A stretch of 64,000 bases of DNA from Epiperipatus broadwayi. Its lineage: Eukaryota; Onychophora; Udeonychophora; Euonychophora; Peripatidae. Below the pieces are notes generated by a model. It did not search any database. It worked only from the letters and a program-made list of their open reading frames with translations, and was not told the DNA's origin. Of this stretch, positions 48,426 to 62,414 are shown one piece after another (position 1 is the first letter of the stretch; every line of letters begins with the position of its first letter). The stretch covers positions 5,918,853 to 5,982,852 of the forward strand of contig JAQFVV010000021.1 in NCBI GenBank assembly GCA_028023455.1. The letters are read 5' to 3'. Made by a program: the position numbers and the translations under genes.

Positions 48426-49562
48426 GCGTATATTACATATATAAATGCAGGTTTAAGCCTGTACAATGTATAGCTGTATTAGTAAATAAAAGCGTGTTAT
48501 CCATTGGATATAACTGGCATTTGCCTGGTGCCCTAACCATCAAGCCAGTAGTAAGAACCGAAAATTTTGTAGAGTGAAAGGTGGAAGAAATGATGTTTTT
48601 GAATAAGATTAATGTATAATAAAACACTTTGAATTCTGGAAATATATTTGCGTGATTTAAGTATTAAGAATATATACGTTATACATATTGCTGTTCCGAT
48701 GTGCATTTGATCAATTTTTAAATGAATTCTATTTTATTATACATGCATATCGAAATTATTTGTGATATATTTTTATTTCAATATTAAATATAATTTTTTG
48801 TTCTGTTTTTTTAAATAATTGAATTTTGTCTAAAATTCTTCAGTTTTTATTTTTAAAAATGAACTTCCTAAAAAATAAACCCTTTTCTTCCCCAGAGAAA
48901 AATGACTGCATTCATACTGTATGTGAGACCCCAAATTCGAATTTCCCCAAAATCTCATCATAGTACATCAACTCTTTATAAATGACGCTAGTTAGATTAC
49001 GAAAATTGAATGAAAGGAATTAAGATTGATTGACTGGCTTTATAAAATTATCTCCAAATACAGATTGATCGTATTGGAAAATATTGATCTATACTTTTTT
49101 GATGGCTTTTATTTTTTTGTAGACGAAGTACAAAGTTGAACTATTTATATGTTATATTATGTGACCAAATTTCCACATGATCAAACTAGCAGTACACCTA
49201 AAATGATTATTTATGCACATTACTTCCTATTCTGAATATGGTCAGAAGTTGGATCTTAATAAAAATCACTTGTTTAAGTGACAACCTTTAGTCAGAGATG
49301 GTATTTGTAAATGATTATTTTATGTGCACTTCTACTTTTCTATAACAATCATTTAGTCATTTAAATATTTATCTTGAAATACTATGTAAGTTTATAACTT
49401 TAAAACCAATGGACACTTAGACAATAACCCTCAATAATCTCAATCTGTTGTCAAGAACAACAAGGATATTTGTTTAAAATATATATGTGCTGCAAGTAAA
49501 AAATAAATTGATATATATATAAAATAAATAAAATATCCGTTAATTAAAAACAATATTGTAAT
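48426..49562. other. AT-rich DNA, no gene seen
   Basis: Nothing supported before the PLE inverted repeat. Confidence 0.45.
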
Positions 49563-49698
49563 TATAATTGAAATAATATTTTTAACGGTTTACAAACAAT
49601 TACAAACAATCCTTAAATCCGCAGAAGTACTTTCGGTTACTTTCTAACCTGCCTCAACTGCCATTAAATTCAAAAACCAAAAGCGGAAGCAAACGTCA

Positions 49699-51878
49699 TC
49701 AATTCAAATTCCATGAATCTCGTATTTTAATGTTAGAAGCTTGTCGATTTATTAAATGCATTTTATTCCTGTTTATAAAAATTGCCTCTTTAGTTTTTCT
49801 TTTACTATGGTTTCTCTCTTCATGAAGAATTTTCACATTTTCAAAATTAAATTTAAATTTATATTTACATGTTTTTTCGTGATCAAAGAAAACTGAAGGA
49901 GATATTAAATCACCATTATTTTTATTTTTTACATGCTTATAGAACAATTCATGTTCCTTAAATCTTTTCTCAATACTGCACCTAGATTCACCTATATATG
50001 ATAGCATACAATCACAAAAAATTTGATATATGACATTACTTTTTTGCTTGACAGGTATGACATCCTTAGAATTATTGACTAATTTATTAATATTGTTTAG
50101 AAAGTAGAATGAAACATTAAACACATTCTTATATAAATCCTTAAAAAATTTTACTTGTGGATTTGAAATAAATGGAATAGATATCCATTTTTTACTATTA
50201 ATCTTCATTTCTTTTAAATTATAATAATTTTTTTTAAATTGACATAAAGTATTGTTTATTTGTTCCATTTTATAACCAACATCAAGCAATTCCTTGGCAA
50301 ATATTTCAATATTTTTCAGTTTATCACTTTGGTAACGACATAATTTTTCATTCCGAAACAAAAAAGATTTAAAACTTGCCATCTTATGCATCATTAGTAC
50401 TTTTGATTTACAATTTATATATCCTCTTTTTTGCAGTGGCTTAATTATTAGTTTATAATTTAATATACTGTTATCTCTTGTGATCATTAAATCTAAATAG
50501 TTAATCTTATTGTCCTGTTCTTTTTCAATAGTCCATTTCAAGCCATTCAACTTATTTAATTTTTCTATAAGAAAATTTATACTATTATTATTTCCACAAA
50601 CAAAAACATCATCCATATATCTTTTGTAAATTTTAATATCTCCAAAAATACACATATTTAAAATACTACTCTCATATGTAGATAAAATGAAATTGCAAAC
50701 TTGTGCAACTACAGGCAAACCCATAGGCCAACCTTTAGTCATTTTATAATATTGACCTTCAAAAGATGCAACAATGTTATCATTAAAAATTTTTAAAGAA
50801 TCAATGATAAATTTTATCATATATTTACAAATATTTTTACTTTTTAATGCATGTTCAATTATTTTTATGGAATTCATTCTATCAAAAGATTCATACATTT
50901 CTGTAACATCCCAAATCCTAAAAAGTCTTGTAAACGTTTACCAATATATTTAGAAGTCTGATATATGAAGGAACCACCAAAATCTATCATAACTCACAAA
51001 GGATTACCTTCTTTATGTAATTTTATATTTGCAAAAATATGAGGACATATAGCACAAGAAGGATATATCATATAGTATACATTATTATTTAAAACTTTAT
51101 TTTTAGCACTTTTTAAAATATTGTTAATAAACTTTATTCTTTGACCATCCATATTATAATCTTCAATCAAAAAGAAACCAAGTTTGTCCATGTGCATTTT
51201 AATTTTATTAATATATTGACATTTTATCAACAAGCACATATGCAAACCTTTATCCTCTTTCAAACAAATCATATTATCAATCCTCAATATCCGTTCAAAT
51301 TCCGAAATAGCCAATTGCCATGATTTATCATAAGATATTGTATCAAATTTATTACAATTAATTTTCTTAATAATATCATCAGCAAAATTATCATTACCAG
51401 GAATCATTTCAAATGAATTTTGAACAGCTGCAATTAGTTCCAAATTATAATCATTCCAAATACCACCAATGTATTTAGCTCCATGACTTAAAATGTATTT
51501 CTGAATTAAATGTATCTTATTATTTGATAAATTAACAAAGTTTAAATCATTATAAGCATGTGGATATCACTTATTAAATAAAAAATCAACTTTTTTCTCA
51601 AATTTGTTATATAATTTACGTTCAATTACTTTAAATCCATTTTCACAAATAATTTTATATTCATTCCATGCACACCAGTCATTTAAAATTATTAAATGTT
51701 CAATTGCTTTCAAATATTTACGAATATCAAAAAGTTCATTTTTACAACTTTTAATAATATTATTTAAAATAATCAATTTTAATTTATCCAAACATTTTGG
51801 TATTAAATTTATACAGCTGTTCAACTTTATGCTACAATAATTCGGGAATACCTGAAAAATTTTACAATATGCTATCAT
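49699..51878 (-). pseudogene. PLE reverse transcriptase-GIY-YIG endonuclease, broken reading frame
   Basis: The product would be a telomerase-like reverse transcriptase joined to a GIY-YIG endonuclease, which together insert PLE copies at nicked targets. The 3' frame (50898-49699, 399 codons) has RT motif B (GWPMGLPVVAQ, residues 56-66), the catalytic YMDD (94-97), INYLDL (132-137), and a GIY-YIG domain (VIYQIFC at 289-295, YIGES at 301-305, R312, EH 315-316). Upstream frames (51443-50994 and 51878-51567) continue the same protein with a NLSNNKIHLIQKYI motif and an IKLHKEGNPL motif before RT motif A. Breaks: TGA at about 51564, TGA right after the NPL motif (about 50983, where Arg is expected) and a frameshift near 50930. 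The coding length is otherwise normal for a PLE. It is inactive as it stands. Confidence 0.9.
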
Positions 51879-52192
51879 ATATAGGTGAATCTAGGTGCAG
51901 TATTGAGAAAAGATTGAAGGAACATGAATTGTTATATAAGCGTGTAAAAAATAAAAATAATGGTGATTTAATATCTCCTTCAGTTTTCTTTGATTATGAA
52001 AAACATGTAAATATAAATTTAAATTTAATTTTGAAAATGTGAAAATTCTTCATGAAGAGAGAAACCATAGTAAAAGAAAAATTAAAGAGGCAATTTTTAT
52101 AAACAGGAATAAAACACATTTAATAAATCGACAAGCTTCTAACATTAAAATACGAGATTCATGGAATTTGAATTGATGACGTTTGCTTCCGC
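51868..52192 (+). pseudogene. 5'-truncated PLE copy: GIY-YIG C-terminal end
   Basis: The plus strand reads MLSYIGESRCSIEKRLKEHE (from about 51871), the same end as the main copy. A one-base deletion after FFDYEK shifts the frame, and the remainder to the stop near 52174 is readable only in the second frame. The reverse transcriptase part is absent. Confidence 0.85.
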
Positions 52193-52312
52193 TTTTGGTT
52201 TTTGAATTTAATGGCAGTTGAGGCAGGTTAGAAAGTAATCGAAAATACTTCTGCAGATTTAAAGATTGTTTGTAATTGTTTGTAAACCGTTAAAAATATT
52301 ATTTCAATTATA

Positions 52313-52976
52313 TATATATATATATATATAACCTATTCATAGACCAAACAAATCTGAATACATTTAAGATAATTCAGAAACTAGATTCCCAAAAATCATT
52401 TAAATGAACTTATAAATAATGCCGATACTAATCTATTTTGTCAGATTAATGTGACTGGCATGGATATATATTTACAAAAGGTGGTGTTATTTATTTATAT
52501 GATTCTTTTGGAATCTCACTTGTGAATTACCTTTAGTAATATATTCAGACTTGTTTGTTCTGGGAAGAGATTTATACTCTTGGTGTTACATATTTGATAA
52601 GTTGTAAAATTATTTACAAGATCATTAAAAATCATTAGAATATTATATTTTTTTAATGTTTTATCAATCTCAATCTTTGGAAATGCTCTTTAAAATGCTG
52701 CTTCTAATGTTATTTATTGGAAATTTTTTTTAATCTATACAATATTTTTGTCAATTCCATATTTGTTAAATTTAAATCATTTTTTTCTCTGATAAATATT
52801 TAATAATTAATGTTTTTAAAGCTGAATAAAGAAATGCTTATTGGCTGAAACAAATATAAAAATGTTTAAAAACAAAAAAAATTAAAAAAGCAGCACAATT
52901 TGACTTGTAAGAGTTGTTACTGCTTCCTAATTTACAAGATAAAGATAATTTTTTCAAATGGAAATACATTTTTATA
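52313..52976. other. AT-rich DNA, no gene seen
   Basis: Begins with a TA run at about 52311-52330. Nothing else supported. Confidence 0.4.
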
Positions 52977-53295
52977 TTAAAACAGGCAAAACTCACTATA
53001 CGTATTGCCACACACAGCAAGTTAGAGTAATCAATGGATGCCAGAAGGCTTTTGCATAAAATCCCATCTAGTGCCTACTCATCCAATATCCCCAGACTAG
53101 CTTTTGGCTTGTGGCCTTTGTCAGTGAAGAGCCTTGGATCTGAAAGCACTGCACCTAGATCTTAGGAGCCTTCTGGCATCCATTAATTACTCTAGCTTGC
53201 TGTGTGTGGCAATACATATAGTGAGTTTTGCCTGTTTTAACAACAGTTATACACAAGCATAAGAAGTGGTGGTCATGTGATATTTATTGGCATTT
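52977..53295. mobile_element. Family H foldback plus one-sided tail
   Basis: Inverted ends TTAAAACAGGCAAAACTCAC and GTGAGTTTTGCCTGTTTTAA (to 53240). The arms are shorter than at 39484 because the right arm lacks its ribozyme half. A tail (AACAGTTATACACAAGCATA, then GTCATGTGATATTTATTGG) follows on the right. Confidence 0.8.
53090..53129 (-). ncRNA. Degenerate hammerhead (family H)
   Basis: The core reads CTGACAA and the GAAA box AAAA. Stem II GGC/GCC and the GTC triplet are kept. Two invariant bases are lost, so it is predicted inactive. Confidence 0.55.
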
Positions 53296-55141
53296 TTATA
53301 TTATGTATTAATTTAAAATTTTGATTAATAAAAAAAAACTGGAATATTTACCAGACTGAAAATACAATCCAACATTATTTACAGCAGATATCAGGTTAGT
53401 AATCAATTTAAGTTCATAAAAATGCTTTTATATCATCAAGCTATTAATTCATTTACCCCCTCTCATAATCATTAAGTAAGTAATTTTTTGTTTGTTTTAT
53501 TAGAAATCTAGTTTATAGTTATCTGGTAAATTAATAGTACCACAGAGTCGGAGCATTGGTGATGATCAGCATTTATTGGTATCCCAGAGTTATATCTTAT
53601 TGTGGTGAATATTTGAAATACTTATATGTGCATCAAAATTATTGTTTTTATATTTTGCCCTAAGTTTGGCAGTGGTTTAATAAGTAGCCTGTTTTGTAGT
53701 GTATCTCTTTCAAATCTGTGGATTATTGATTGTTGATTGCTGATGCCATTTTGCTATGATTGTACAGTTGATTATTATTCTGTATAATTCTGGTAGTATA
53801 GTTTATAACTTATAATTAGATAATTACTTATAAATTTTATTCCGTGCTGACTTTCATGCTCCTTTGATTGTTTGGCAATGCTCATGGTTCATTGTTTTTG
53901 ATTATTCAATGGGGATGATGTTTTTCCATTTCCTCATATTTATCCCTTTCTTTTCATTTATTCTTTTCTTGTTTATTCCTTTTGATTTTTCATTATATTT
54001 GATGATTCTATGATGGCGGTGATGCTTTGCCATCTTACCATGTTGCCCCCTATGTTCCATACCACATACCTGAACTTCTAGATCCCAAGAATTCAAGAAA
54101 AAAAATATTGAATTTTGCAAAAGTTATTTATTTGAATTGTTTTTTTTTTTTTTATCAATTCCACATTGTTAAATTTTTATAATTTTAAATTGTATTTAAA
54201 ACATTTATTTTTTCTCTTAAAATAATTAAATTTTTAAAAACAGAAAAAGGAGACTTCGTTCTTTGTAAGCCTACAACAATTACAAATACTGCACAGAGAC
54301 CTCTAGTGTATAAATATACAATTTTCAGATCTTTAGCAAAATTAGAATTTTTATTTCAGTTAGCTGTAACATAGCAGTCAGGGAATGCATTCTGTTCTTT
54401 ATTGTCTTTGAGTTCATAGTTATACTTGTACAGCTAAAAAGAAAAATGGCAAAAAAAAACAGCTCACAAAAAGGCAAAGTCATCTCTAAAACTCTATAAA
54501 GAAAAAAAAGAGAACTAAAAGACATTATTTACCAGATTTACTAATGATAGGTAATGAGGAGTTAAACGCTTTTTTCAAACTTTTTATCTTTTTGTTAAAT
54601 ATTTTTTGTTTATCAATTTATTTTGTAGATTAACTGTAATGGCCAAAGCCAGTTACCTAGAAGATTAACTCTGAATCCACTTTAGAATAAATGTTACCAA
54701 ACCTAATTGAAAATCTAGTTCATGAGTACAATCAGCAAATTCACTATTCTCAAGAAATAATTTTTTTTATACATATGTGCATAATATATAGATATATGTT
54801 AAAATGAAAAAAACTTATGAGATAAAGATATAAATGATATATTATCTGAGCTCATTCATTTATGATTCATAGTATCAATCAGGGATGAAGGCTTCATGTA
54901 TTGAACAGAATGAGTGCTTCCATAGAAGAATTCCCTAAAAAGTTCAAAAGCTTTAATTAAAATTCACTTTTAAAAGTTCACTAAAATATGTACATATTCA
55001 GCCTCACAAAATCGATCCAACAAGTTGCACATACAATAGTGTCATAAAAACGATAAGTACATTACAGTATATAAATTATTTTGCCAAACATAAAAAAAAA
55101 ATTCTCTAAACTATTTTGCTAAACATAAAAAAGGAAGAATG
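53296..55141. other. AT-rich DNA, no gene seen
   Basis: Frames at 53902-54120 (minus) and 54325-54525 (minus) are short and lack recognisable domains. Confidence 0.4.
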
Positions 55142-55267
55142 AACTATTCAAGGTCTTGCGTTGTTAGCCGAGAGGTCTCGCAGCCGCCATGCAAGCAAAA
55201 AGTTGATTGCAGATGGTTGTGGGTTCACGGCCAATGCTATGACATATGAAAAAAAAAAACTATTCAA
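55142..55267 (+). mobile_element. tRNA-derived SINE (family 1) with 10-bp TSD
   Basis: AACTATTCAA flanks both sides (55142-55151 and 55258-55267). Plus orientation: GTTGTTAGCCGAGAGGTCTC (A box region), CCATGCAAGCAAAAAGTTG, a B-box-like GGTTCACGG, CATATG and an A tail. Confidence 0.9.
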
Positions 55268-56416
55268 ATTCATCATTTTTGTATGGAATTTCTGTCAACT
55301 TTCAATTTTTTTACCAACAGTTGAACTATTTTTATATAAGACAAATAATGAGTTTGACCATCGCATTATTCACATTATTTGCTGACTATAAGATGTTCAA
55401 ACAATGATAAAATATAATTAATAGTTAAAACTTAAAAAATTTAAAAGCATTTAAAAATAAAAATATTTTGATAATGTATTCTCTATAATTAAACTAGTCA
55501 CAGTTTGATGTGCAGATAAGAGAATTCCAGCTTTTCCAAATATATGTAATATGTATATATTAGCTATTACATAAAACTTATTGTGGCAAGTAAAATAATA
55601 ACATTATAAAAAAGATCATGTAGTGTGCTTCCATTTCTAAAAAAGTCACACTTCATCATTGGTATTAATGTACTAATATTTTGATTAAGTTATACTGGCT
55701 ATGTTATAAAAATATTATAGAGTTGCTGAAACCAATAAAAATCAAGAACAGAAAAAAATTAAAAGTAGAAAAACATGGAATGATAATAGGTAAAAAAGTC
55801 CAAAGCTATTCAGATTAATGAATTGCAAATATATGTATAATCAAACACATATAAATATATAAAGATAATATAAGAGTTTGTTGGAGTAATCAACTTTTTA
55901 ATGAAAACAAATGCTATTTTGTGATCCAATGAATTACACTCAGGGAAGATCATGATAGTAGATTTTATTTGGATAAAACAACTTACAATCTTAAAATATT
56001 GACAGTTATGTGTATATTGAATATGGTGTCAAAAATAGACTGTGTAATTAGATAACAGAATATTATGACCATGGAATAAGTCATATTCTCTTTTTTGAAG
56101 ATATGATTTGCCATTGGTTGCTTTTGTAGCTCAATTTATTCCAGTTCTCAATTTTAGAATTATACATAAACTTTACAAGTCTTAATATTATTAAGATGTA
56201 TATGTGCAAGAAAAATATTTACAATTTTTTAAATTGCAGATATGAGTAAAAATTGAAAACTATAAATTAGTGATAAAAGTTTAAAAAAAACCACACAAAA
56301 TATTTTAAATATTAAAGGAAAAAATAAATTTGAACAATATTATGAGTTAAAAGAACAAAGCAAAAAGTACTGGAAAAATCATGCCAAAATAATAATAATA
56401 AATGTTAAATGTTTTA
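55268..56416. other. AT-rich DNA, no gene seen
   Basis: Nothing supported. Confidence 0.45.
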
Positions 56417-56551
56417 AAGAGAAAAGTTTTTTTTTTTTTCCATATGTCATGGCATCAGCTGGAACGCGAACCCACAACCGTCTGCAAACAACTACTTGCT
56501 TGCAAGGCAGTTGCGATGACCTCTCGGCTAACAACGCTTAAGAGAAAAGTT
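56417..56551 (-). mobile_element. tRNA-derived SINE (family 1) with 12-bp TSD
   Basis: AAGAGAAAAGTT lies at 56417-56428 and 56540-56551. The SINE between them (minus) keeps a clear A box (GTTAGCCGAGAGGTCATCGC) and a good B box (GGTTCGCGTTCC). It is close in sequence to the copy nested in the hAT element. Confidence 0.93.
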
Positions 56552-59500
56552 GTTTGGTTTATTTTTTAAAGAATATGTTCAGGTGTTATTATTAGGCCAC
56601 AATATCTTATTTCTCAACAATTCTAACTTGATTTTTGAAAAATAACTTAGCATCCAGTAGTTTTAATTTCTGTTAGTATATAGTTTTTTTGCAATAAATT
56701 TTAATGTTATCACAATTATATTATTGTTATTTAAAGCCTAAAGTAACAGGTTAAGATAAGAATTTAGAATTTTTTCACTGCTTCTATTAATCTATCATTA
56801 TGATAGATTATACAGAACAATTTTAATGTTTACTTATACATATATTGCAAGGTTTTTGTTATTGGTCATCTCTATGCATTAACTTTGATAAAGGGACTGA
56901 ACAATTGCTTAGTAATATTTTTCACCATTTAATTACTTAGTCGGGTGCCTTTTTTCTTTCTTTCTGAAATTAAAAAAAGGGGGAGGGCGTATTTATTAGA
57001 ATATGCTAATAATAATAATTATATAGAGGTGTGTATAGCAATAATCAGTGGGATATATGTATATAATAAAAATAAGATTTTAACAACATATTTGTTTACA
57101 ATCTCAGCTCGATTCACTGTAAGCTTTAAGAAATAACAATAGATACCAGATTAGAGTGCTTAATAAATTCATACCCTGTGCTATCCTAAAGGTAAGGTTT
57201 TCTAATAATATTGTAATAAAATTTTAATAAAATAGGCCGAGAAAATACCATTATTTTAATATCCATAGATATTATCTTAAAAGTAAAGACTTCCTTAATA
57301 GCATAAAAAATGTTAACCTTTCTTATTTCCATAATTTTAGTAATATATACATTAGTACATATTTTGATAATTATAATTTCATTTATGATTTAATTAAAAA
57401 CTTATCATTATTCGTTTCTATTTTGCCACAGAGTTTAAATGAGTTTTCAAATTATACATTAAGACAAACAAATCACAAGCATATAAATTCATATTTATTT
57501 ATTTGGATCAGCTAAATATAAGTCAGAGCTAAATACAAACTAGATATTTTTTAAAGGTCATTATATGTATTAAATCAACACTAATCCCCCGTCCCTTTAC
57601 TACCAATTAGCTTTCCGATGACTTTAATTAATTATTCTAACCTGTGCGTGTGTGGTCTTTCTAATTTTATTACATAGACGTGATTATTAATTAATTGCAT
57701 AATTATACTATAAATATATGACTATACTTTAATAATAATACTTTAATTGTAAACGAAATTTTTTTTAAAAAAAAGTATGTATTTAAATAATATATATATA
57801 TATTTAAAGGAATATTTTTAAGCACTTCTATTTACCATGAATACCCCCCCCCCCCTCTACAAATAAGATTAAGTATATATTAGCCTTGATTAGTAAGCGG
57901 AGGATATCACTGTTGTTTGCTGTTAAATTTGGATTTTAAGATTGTATGTTACTTAAAAAACTATTTTCCACTTTTCATTAAGTCACAATACTCACTTATA
58001 AGGAATATTTCATATTGCAAAAATCGTTTGATTTAAAAACCAAGATTTTATTTTATGCATAAATTTATTTTTTAAAAAAGTTATCTACAAATAACAATAA
58101 ATAAAAGTCTCAAGAATGTAAAGATAATTTATTTTTCAACTTAAATTAAAAAAAACTAAAGTTTAAGACAAATGTGAAAGTATTGGTCACATATTGAAGT
58201 AACCAATTACATTTCACTTCAGTGCATTTAAGGAAAACAGAATTAATTATATCATTATCTATAATTATTGTACTATGTCAATAGCAATGATGCATTTTGA
58301 ATTTGATATAGGTCTATATCAAATTACTTATTATTATATAGGTAAATTAAAAAAAATACATCTCCAAAATATTTGAACAGTAATGTTTTTATGTCTCATA
58401 TTATAGCCATACAGTTGGGTACATATGTAAGTTCATACTGGCCATTTTTTAAAAAAAGTAAAATTATATAATTTAATCATTTTTATTAATTTTGAGTACT
58501 TAATTTAGTTATTTTTTAATTTCAATGTATAAATCTTCATCCATTATTATTATTATTATTATTTTATAATTCACTTTCAATATATTTTCTAAGTTTATTT
58601 TTTATGAACTTTTACAGATTTAATTTATATATTACTAAATTACTTTTTTTTTTTTTTTCGTTATCTTTTTTCAGAAAAAAAATTATATTTAAAATAAAGA
58701 GAAATCCATTGAGTATATATATATATATAAATTTAACTAGAATCAGTCAAGAGAAAAGACATTCACAATTTATAAGACATTTAAAGAGATATAAAATAAA
58801 AACTGTTATTAGTGATGTGCGTATATACTTATATTTCTACAAATTATAATCCCCAAACTTAATTACATTAGTGGGGTCATATGAAAAAAAATCAAAATAA
58901 TAATAATAATAATTTAATTGTAATTAAAGCTAGTTTAGTAAAAAAAAGAAAAAGAAATTTTTACCTTTTAAGTTTTCTTCATTTTATATATATATCTATT
59001 TCAGAGGCAAAATTTAAGACATGAAATTATTATTTAATTCGATAATTACATATATGTTGATAAGCATAAAGGAAAGATGGCTTCCACTTTTAGGGATAAA
59101 AATTTAGCGCGCGTTTAAACGTATATGTATAATTAAATATTCAGTTATATATATATAATTAATAAAGTATAAATTTACATTAAAACTCTACAGAGTATTA
59201 TTAATAAAATGCCAATTTAATTTGTATTTGAGTACAAATTAGTTATTATAATTTTATTTAAAAAATTTAAAATTATAAAAAATATGATTTTGTTTTCCTT
59301 TATGTGCATGAATACATAAATTTGAGGTTGATGTGTGTGTATATATGTGTTGAATGTATTTACAGACATACCCATATATCTAAGATCTATATTTTTGTGT
59401 ATAGATATTTGCATTTTTCTTCGTTTGTGTATCTATCTACATATATGTCTATGTGTATAGTTGTTTGTGTGTATAGATATTTGCATTTTTGTTCGTGTAT

Positions 59501-61021
59501 GTGTTTGTATATGCAATAGATAAATTTACAGGAAGGTGAACAAATAACAAAACTACATCTTATTAACTTATTATATGTACAAAATTAAAACGAAATACCA
59601 AGATAACATTTTTTTAAACTAGTACAACCCCAAGGAAATGATGTACAATCTCTTTCAAAAGTTGATATTAAATTTATAAGATAAAGAAGAAATAACTGAT
59701 CTATACATGGTTGAAAAAAAAGGTAAAATGTCGATACCTAGAGTACAAATTTTCAAACTGCTATACTGTTTAATATTTAAAAATCAGTAACATAAGGGGT
59801 GGTGACCACATTAAATATTAATGAATTCTATTAGAACCATCTGTGATCCACAATTCCTCTTATTGAGAAAGATCAATGCTTATTCAAAGACTTTGTAGCC
59901 AAAAAGCACAGAACACCATCATGGACATTGCACAACTGAATTCTTCAGTGTCTACCAAAATAATCCTTCATCAGATTCACAATCAGATCATTTATAAAAA
60001 CATAATTACTTCAAAAATCTATCGTTTTTTTGATGTCAATGCTACAAGGTAAAAAGCGTAAGAGGTATGCAGGTGGTAATTGGAAGGGTAAATAATATAA
60101 TTCATTGTTAATCAATTTTCCAATTCTGGAAAGAGTTTATATCAGTAGCTTATCTACAAGATTGTTTTATTCATATTTAAAAGTATATAAACAAACTTAT
60201 TATTTGGGAAGACATTTTGATCCTATAATTACTATCGGAAGACCTCATTAGAGTTGTATACTATCTGAACATTTTGAAAGAGTGGGTTCATTTGCAGTGG
60301 TAAAAATTGGGGAGATAACATTGTGATATTAAAAAAAAAATAATGATTCAATTTTTGTAGCCTGTAAGTAGGCAAATATTGTCCTGTGAGGTTTAATTCA
60401 CACATAAGAGTATCTGGTTAACACATAGAAGATTTATAGTTTAACCTCCAACTAAATCAGGTAAAAAAAGTCTGAAATTGAATAAAATGATTTGGTTTGC
60501 TTTTCACTTTGATTGGAAAATGTCTCTTGACACAGACTTAATATATTTACTATCTTTTATCAACAGTTTTACATAGGGCAATGTTAAACAAAATTCTTGT
60601 TTACTAGTACTTCTCTCTCTGTGTGCCTTTCTTTTTTTAAATATTGAATCAGATTTTTAATTGTTTTTTGCCAATGATAAAAATGTTTGACAAATTCTGA
60701 CTAAAATGAATTTGATTTGCTTGACAATTGAATGAGTATTTAAATATGGTTTGTTGTTTTCTTTAATTGCAGTTAAAATAATTAAAAATGCTTGTGTACA
60801 AACATAATAATAATTAATTTCAGTCATGAAATAGTTACAGTGGCATTTTTATTAGGTCAATGAATTTGTTCAATTATATTCTAAACTATAATTTTAAAAT
60901 TCACTATATGTGAGTGCGCATTGGATATAAGTATATCTTTATAAACTTATATGTATAAATACATAAATACACCCAGAAATTTATCTTTTCTACTTTGCAC
61001 ATGCGTACACACACACGCACG

Positions 61022-61052
<31 letters not shown>

Positions 61053-61220
61053 GATTAAATATTCATCTTACAATTCAAACTTATAACTAGCACATTGTGG
61101 CGGTAATGCCTTCTGAAATAAAATTTGAACAACCAAGTATTTTCAGTTGGGTTTGCAAGATCCACATATTTTTCCAATTGCCACACCAATTTTTTTTGTA
61201 TTTATTGATATTTATTACAC
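56552..61220. other. Long AT-rich stretch without recognised genes
   Basis: A 12-nt C run at 57844-57855 and CA/TA runs at about 61009-61052. A ~32-bp unit (TGTATAGATATTTGCATTTT) occurs twice at 59398 and 59471. At 59798 AAGGGGTGGTGACCACATTA recalls the 3' end of Tc1-like transposase genes, but no further match was found. Short frames here have no known domain. Confidence 0.4.
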
Positions 61221-61324
61221 AAATATATAATGGTTCTCAAGCGTTGGTGGCTGCCTTACAAGCAGTTGTCCCAGGTTCACTTCCCGGCTGATGCTTTGAC
61301 ACATGAGGAAAATATATAATGGTT
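61221..61324 (+). mobile_element. tRNA-derived SINE (family 1), internally deleted, 15-bp TSD
   Basis: AAATATATAATGGTT flanks both sides (61221-61235 and 61310-61324). The 74-bp element starts CTCAAGCGTTGGTGGCTGCC and so lacks the CCGAGAGGTCAGCGCAG part of the A box. The B box (GGTTCACTTCCC) and CATGAGG end are kept. The deletion may predate insertion, since the TSD is exact. Confidence 0.92.
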
Positions 61325-62400
61325 TATTTTTAGAAAGCATTTAAAACAAATACTTTCCAATAAATGAATAAGTGATAATAAACATTTTTTATTAGTTAAA
61401 ATATTAGGGTATTCTCTTTAATGTTAGATATATGGTAATTAAGTTTAATTAAGCTCAAATATGTCTACATATAAACAGATGTAATTAGAGGAGTACTACA
61501 ACTAAGCAATAGCATCTAATTTTCCTAAGTAACAACTTGTCATTGCTGGCTTTCTCCTAAAACAATTTATTCTAACAACCCACATTTAAGCCGATTCAGA
61601 TAAAACTTAATGGTTCTCTTACTATTAAAAATCTATATATTTCCAGTCATCTGATTTCTATTCTAATGGACCTATGTAATCATTATAGAATGAAGAATGA
61701 ATGTATGAGATCCTCTACTGACATATTTCAAGAATTGTAATATTTTCTGCATTAAAAATTACTTAATGTTCTCTAATTTTACTCTACAGAAAATGCAGTT
61801 AGTTATTAGTACAAATAGCAGTCGTCATCATAAAAATAAATGTGATGTTAGTGCCTTCTTAGTTTATTAACTCTGTGTACAAGTGAGTAGAAAGAGATGA
61901 AAGGTTTTAAAAAATAAGATTATTTAGCACTTATAAGGAATGTATAAATAGATTGCTTTTTAATAGTTATATAAAGACTCAATAAGTCAAAAATATGACC
62001 TACTGGAATAAATTGTTTTAGGAAAGTGAGCTCCCATAGATTATCATTAAATGCTACAACATGGTTAAAATACTACTGTATTGTCTAGTTAACCTAGTTG
62101 GCTTGTAATGGGAAACTTAACACATGTATATACATAAATTTACTAAGACAATAAAACCAATTATTCAAGGTTTTAATAGGTTTATAAATGCAGATGATAA
62201 CAATCAACCCTTAAGTTATCAACAATCTCAACCTGTAGTCAAGGCAACATCCTTTAACAATAAAGGAATTACCACCTTTATCTATGATGTGATGTATTTA
62301 TATAGAAACTAAAGATTGCAACTTACTCAAAGAGTGTGAGATTAATAATAGTAATCAAAAAATAATAATTCTTTACAATAGCTATATAATCAAATAATAA
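61325..62400. other. AT-rich DNA, no gene seen
   Basis: Nothing supported. Confidence 0.45.
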
Positions 62401-62414
62401 TTTTATACATAAAA

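Larger units (their letters stand above)
49563..52312 (-). mobile_element. Penelope-like retroelement flanked by an inverted copy of its 3' end
   Basis: The main copy is on the minus strand (about 49563-51878). A second, 5'-truncated copy on the plus strand (51868-52312) repeats, nearly base for base, the last ~445 bp of the first (49563-50008 inverted). The copies are divergent, so the unit is flanked by ~445-bp inverted repeats containing the GIY-YIG end and 3' UTR. Partial inverted copies are usual for PLEs. The high similarity of the copies suggests they arose in one event or recently. No clear hammerhead was found in this element. Confidence 0.88.

Noticed and set aside
59798-59830. Possible 3' end of a Tc1/mariner transposase gene
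   Set aside because: Only one short similar motif; no DDE residues or terminal repeats found around it.
59930-59985. Minus-strand CTGATGA near 59965 as a hammerhead
   Set aside because: The following sequence does not form a stem II and GAAA reads GAAG; too weak to annotate.
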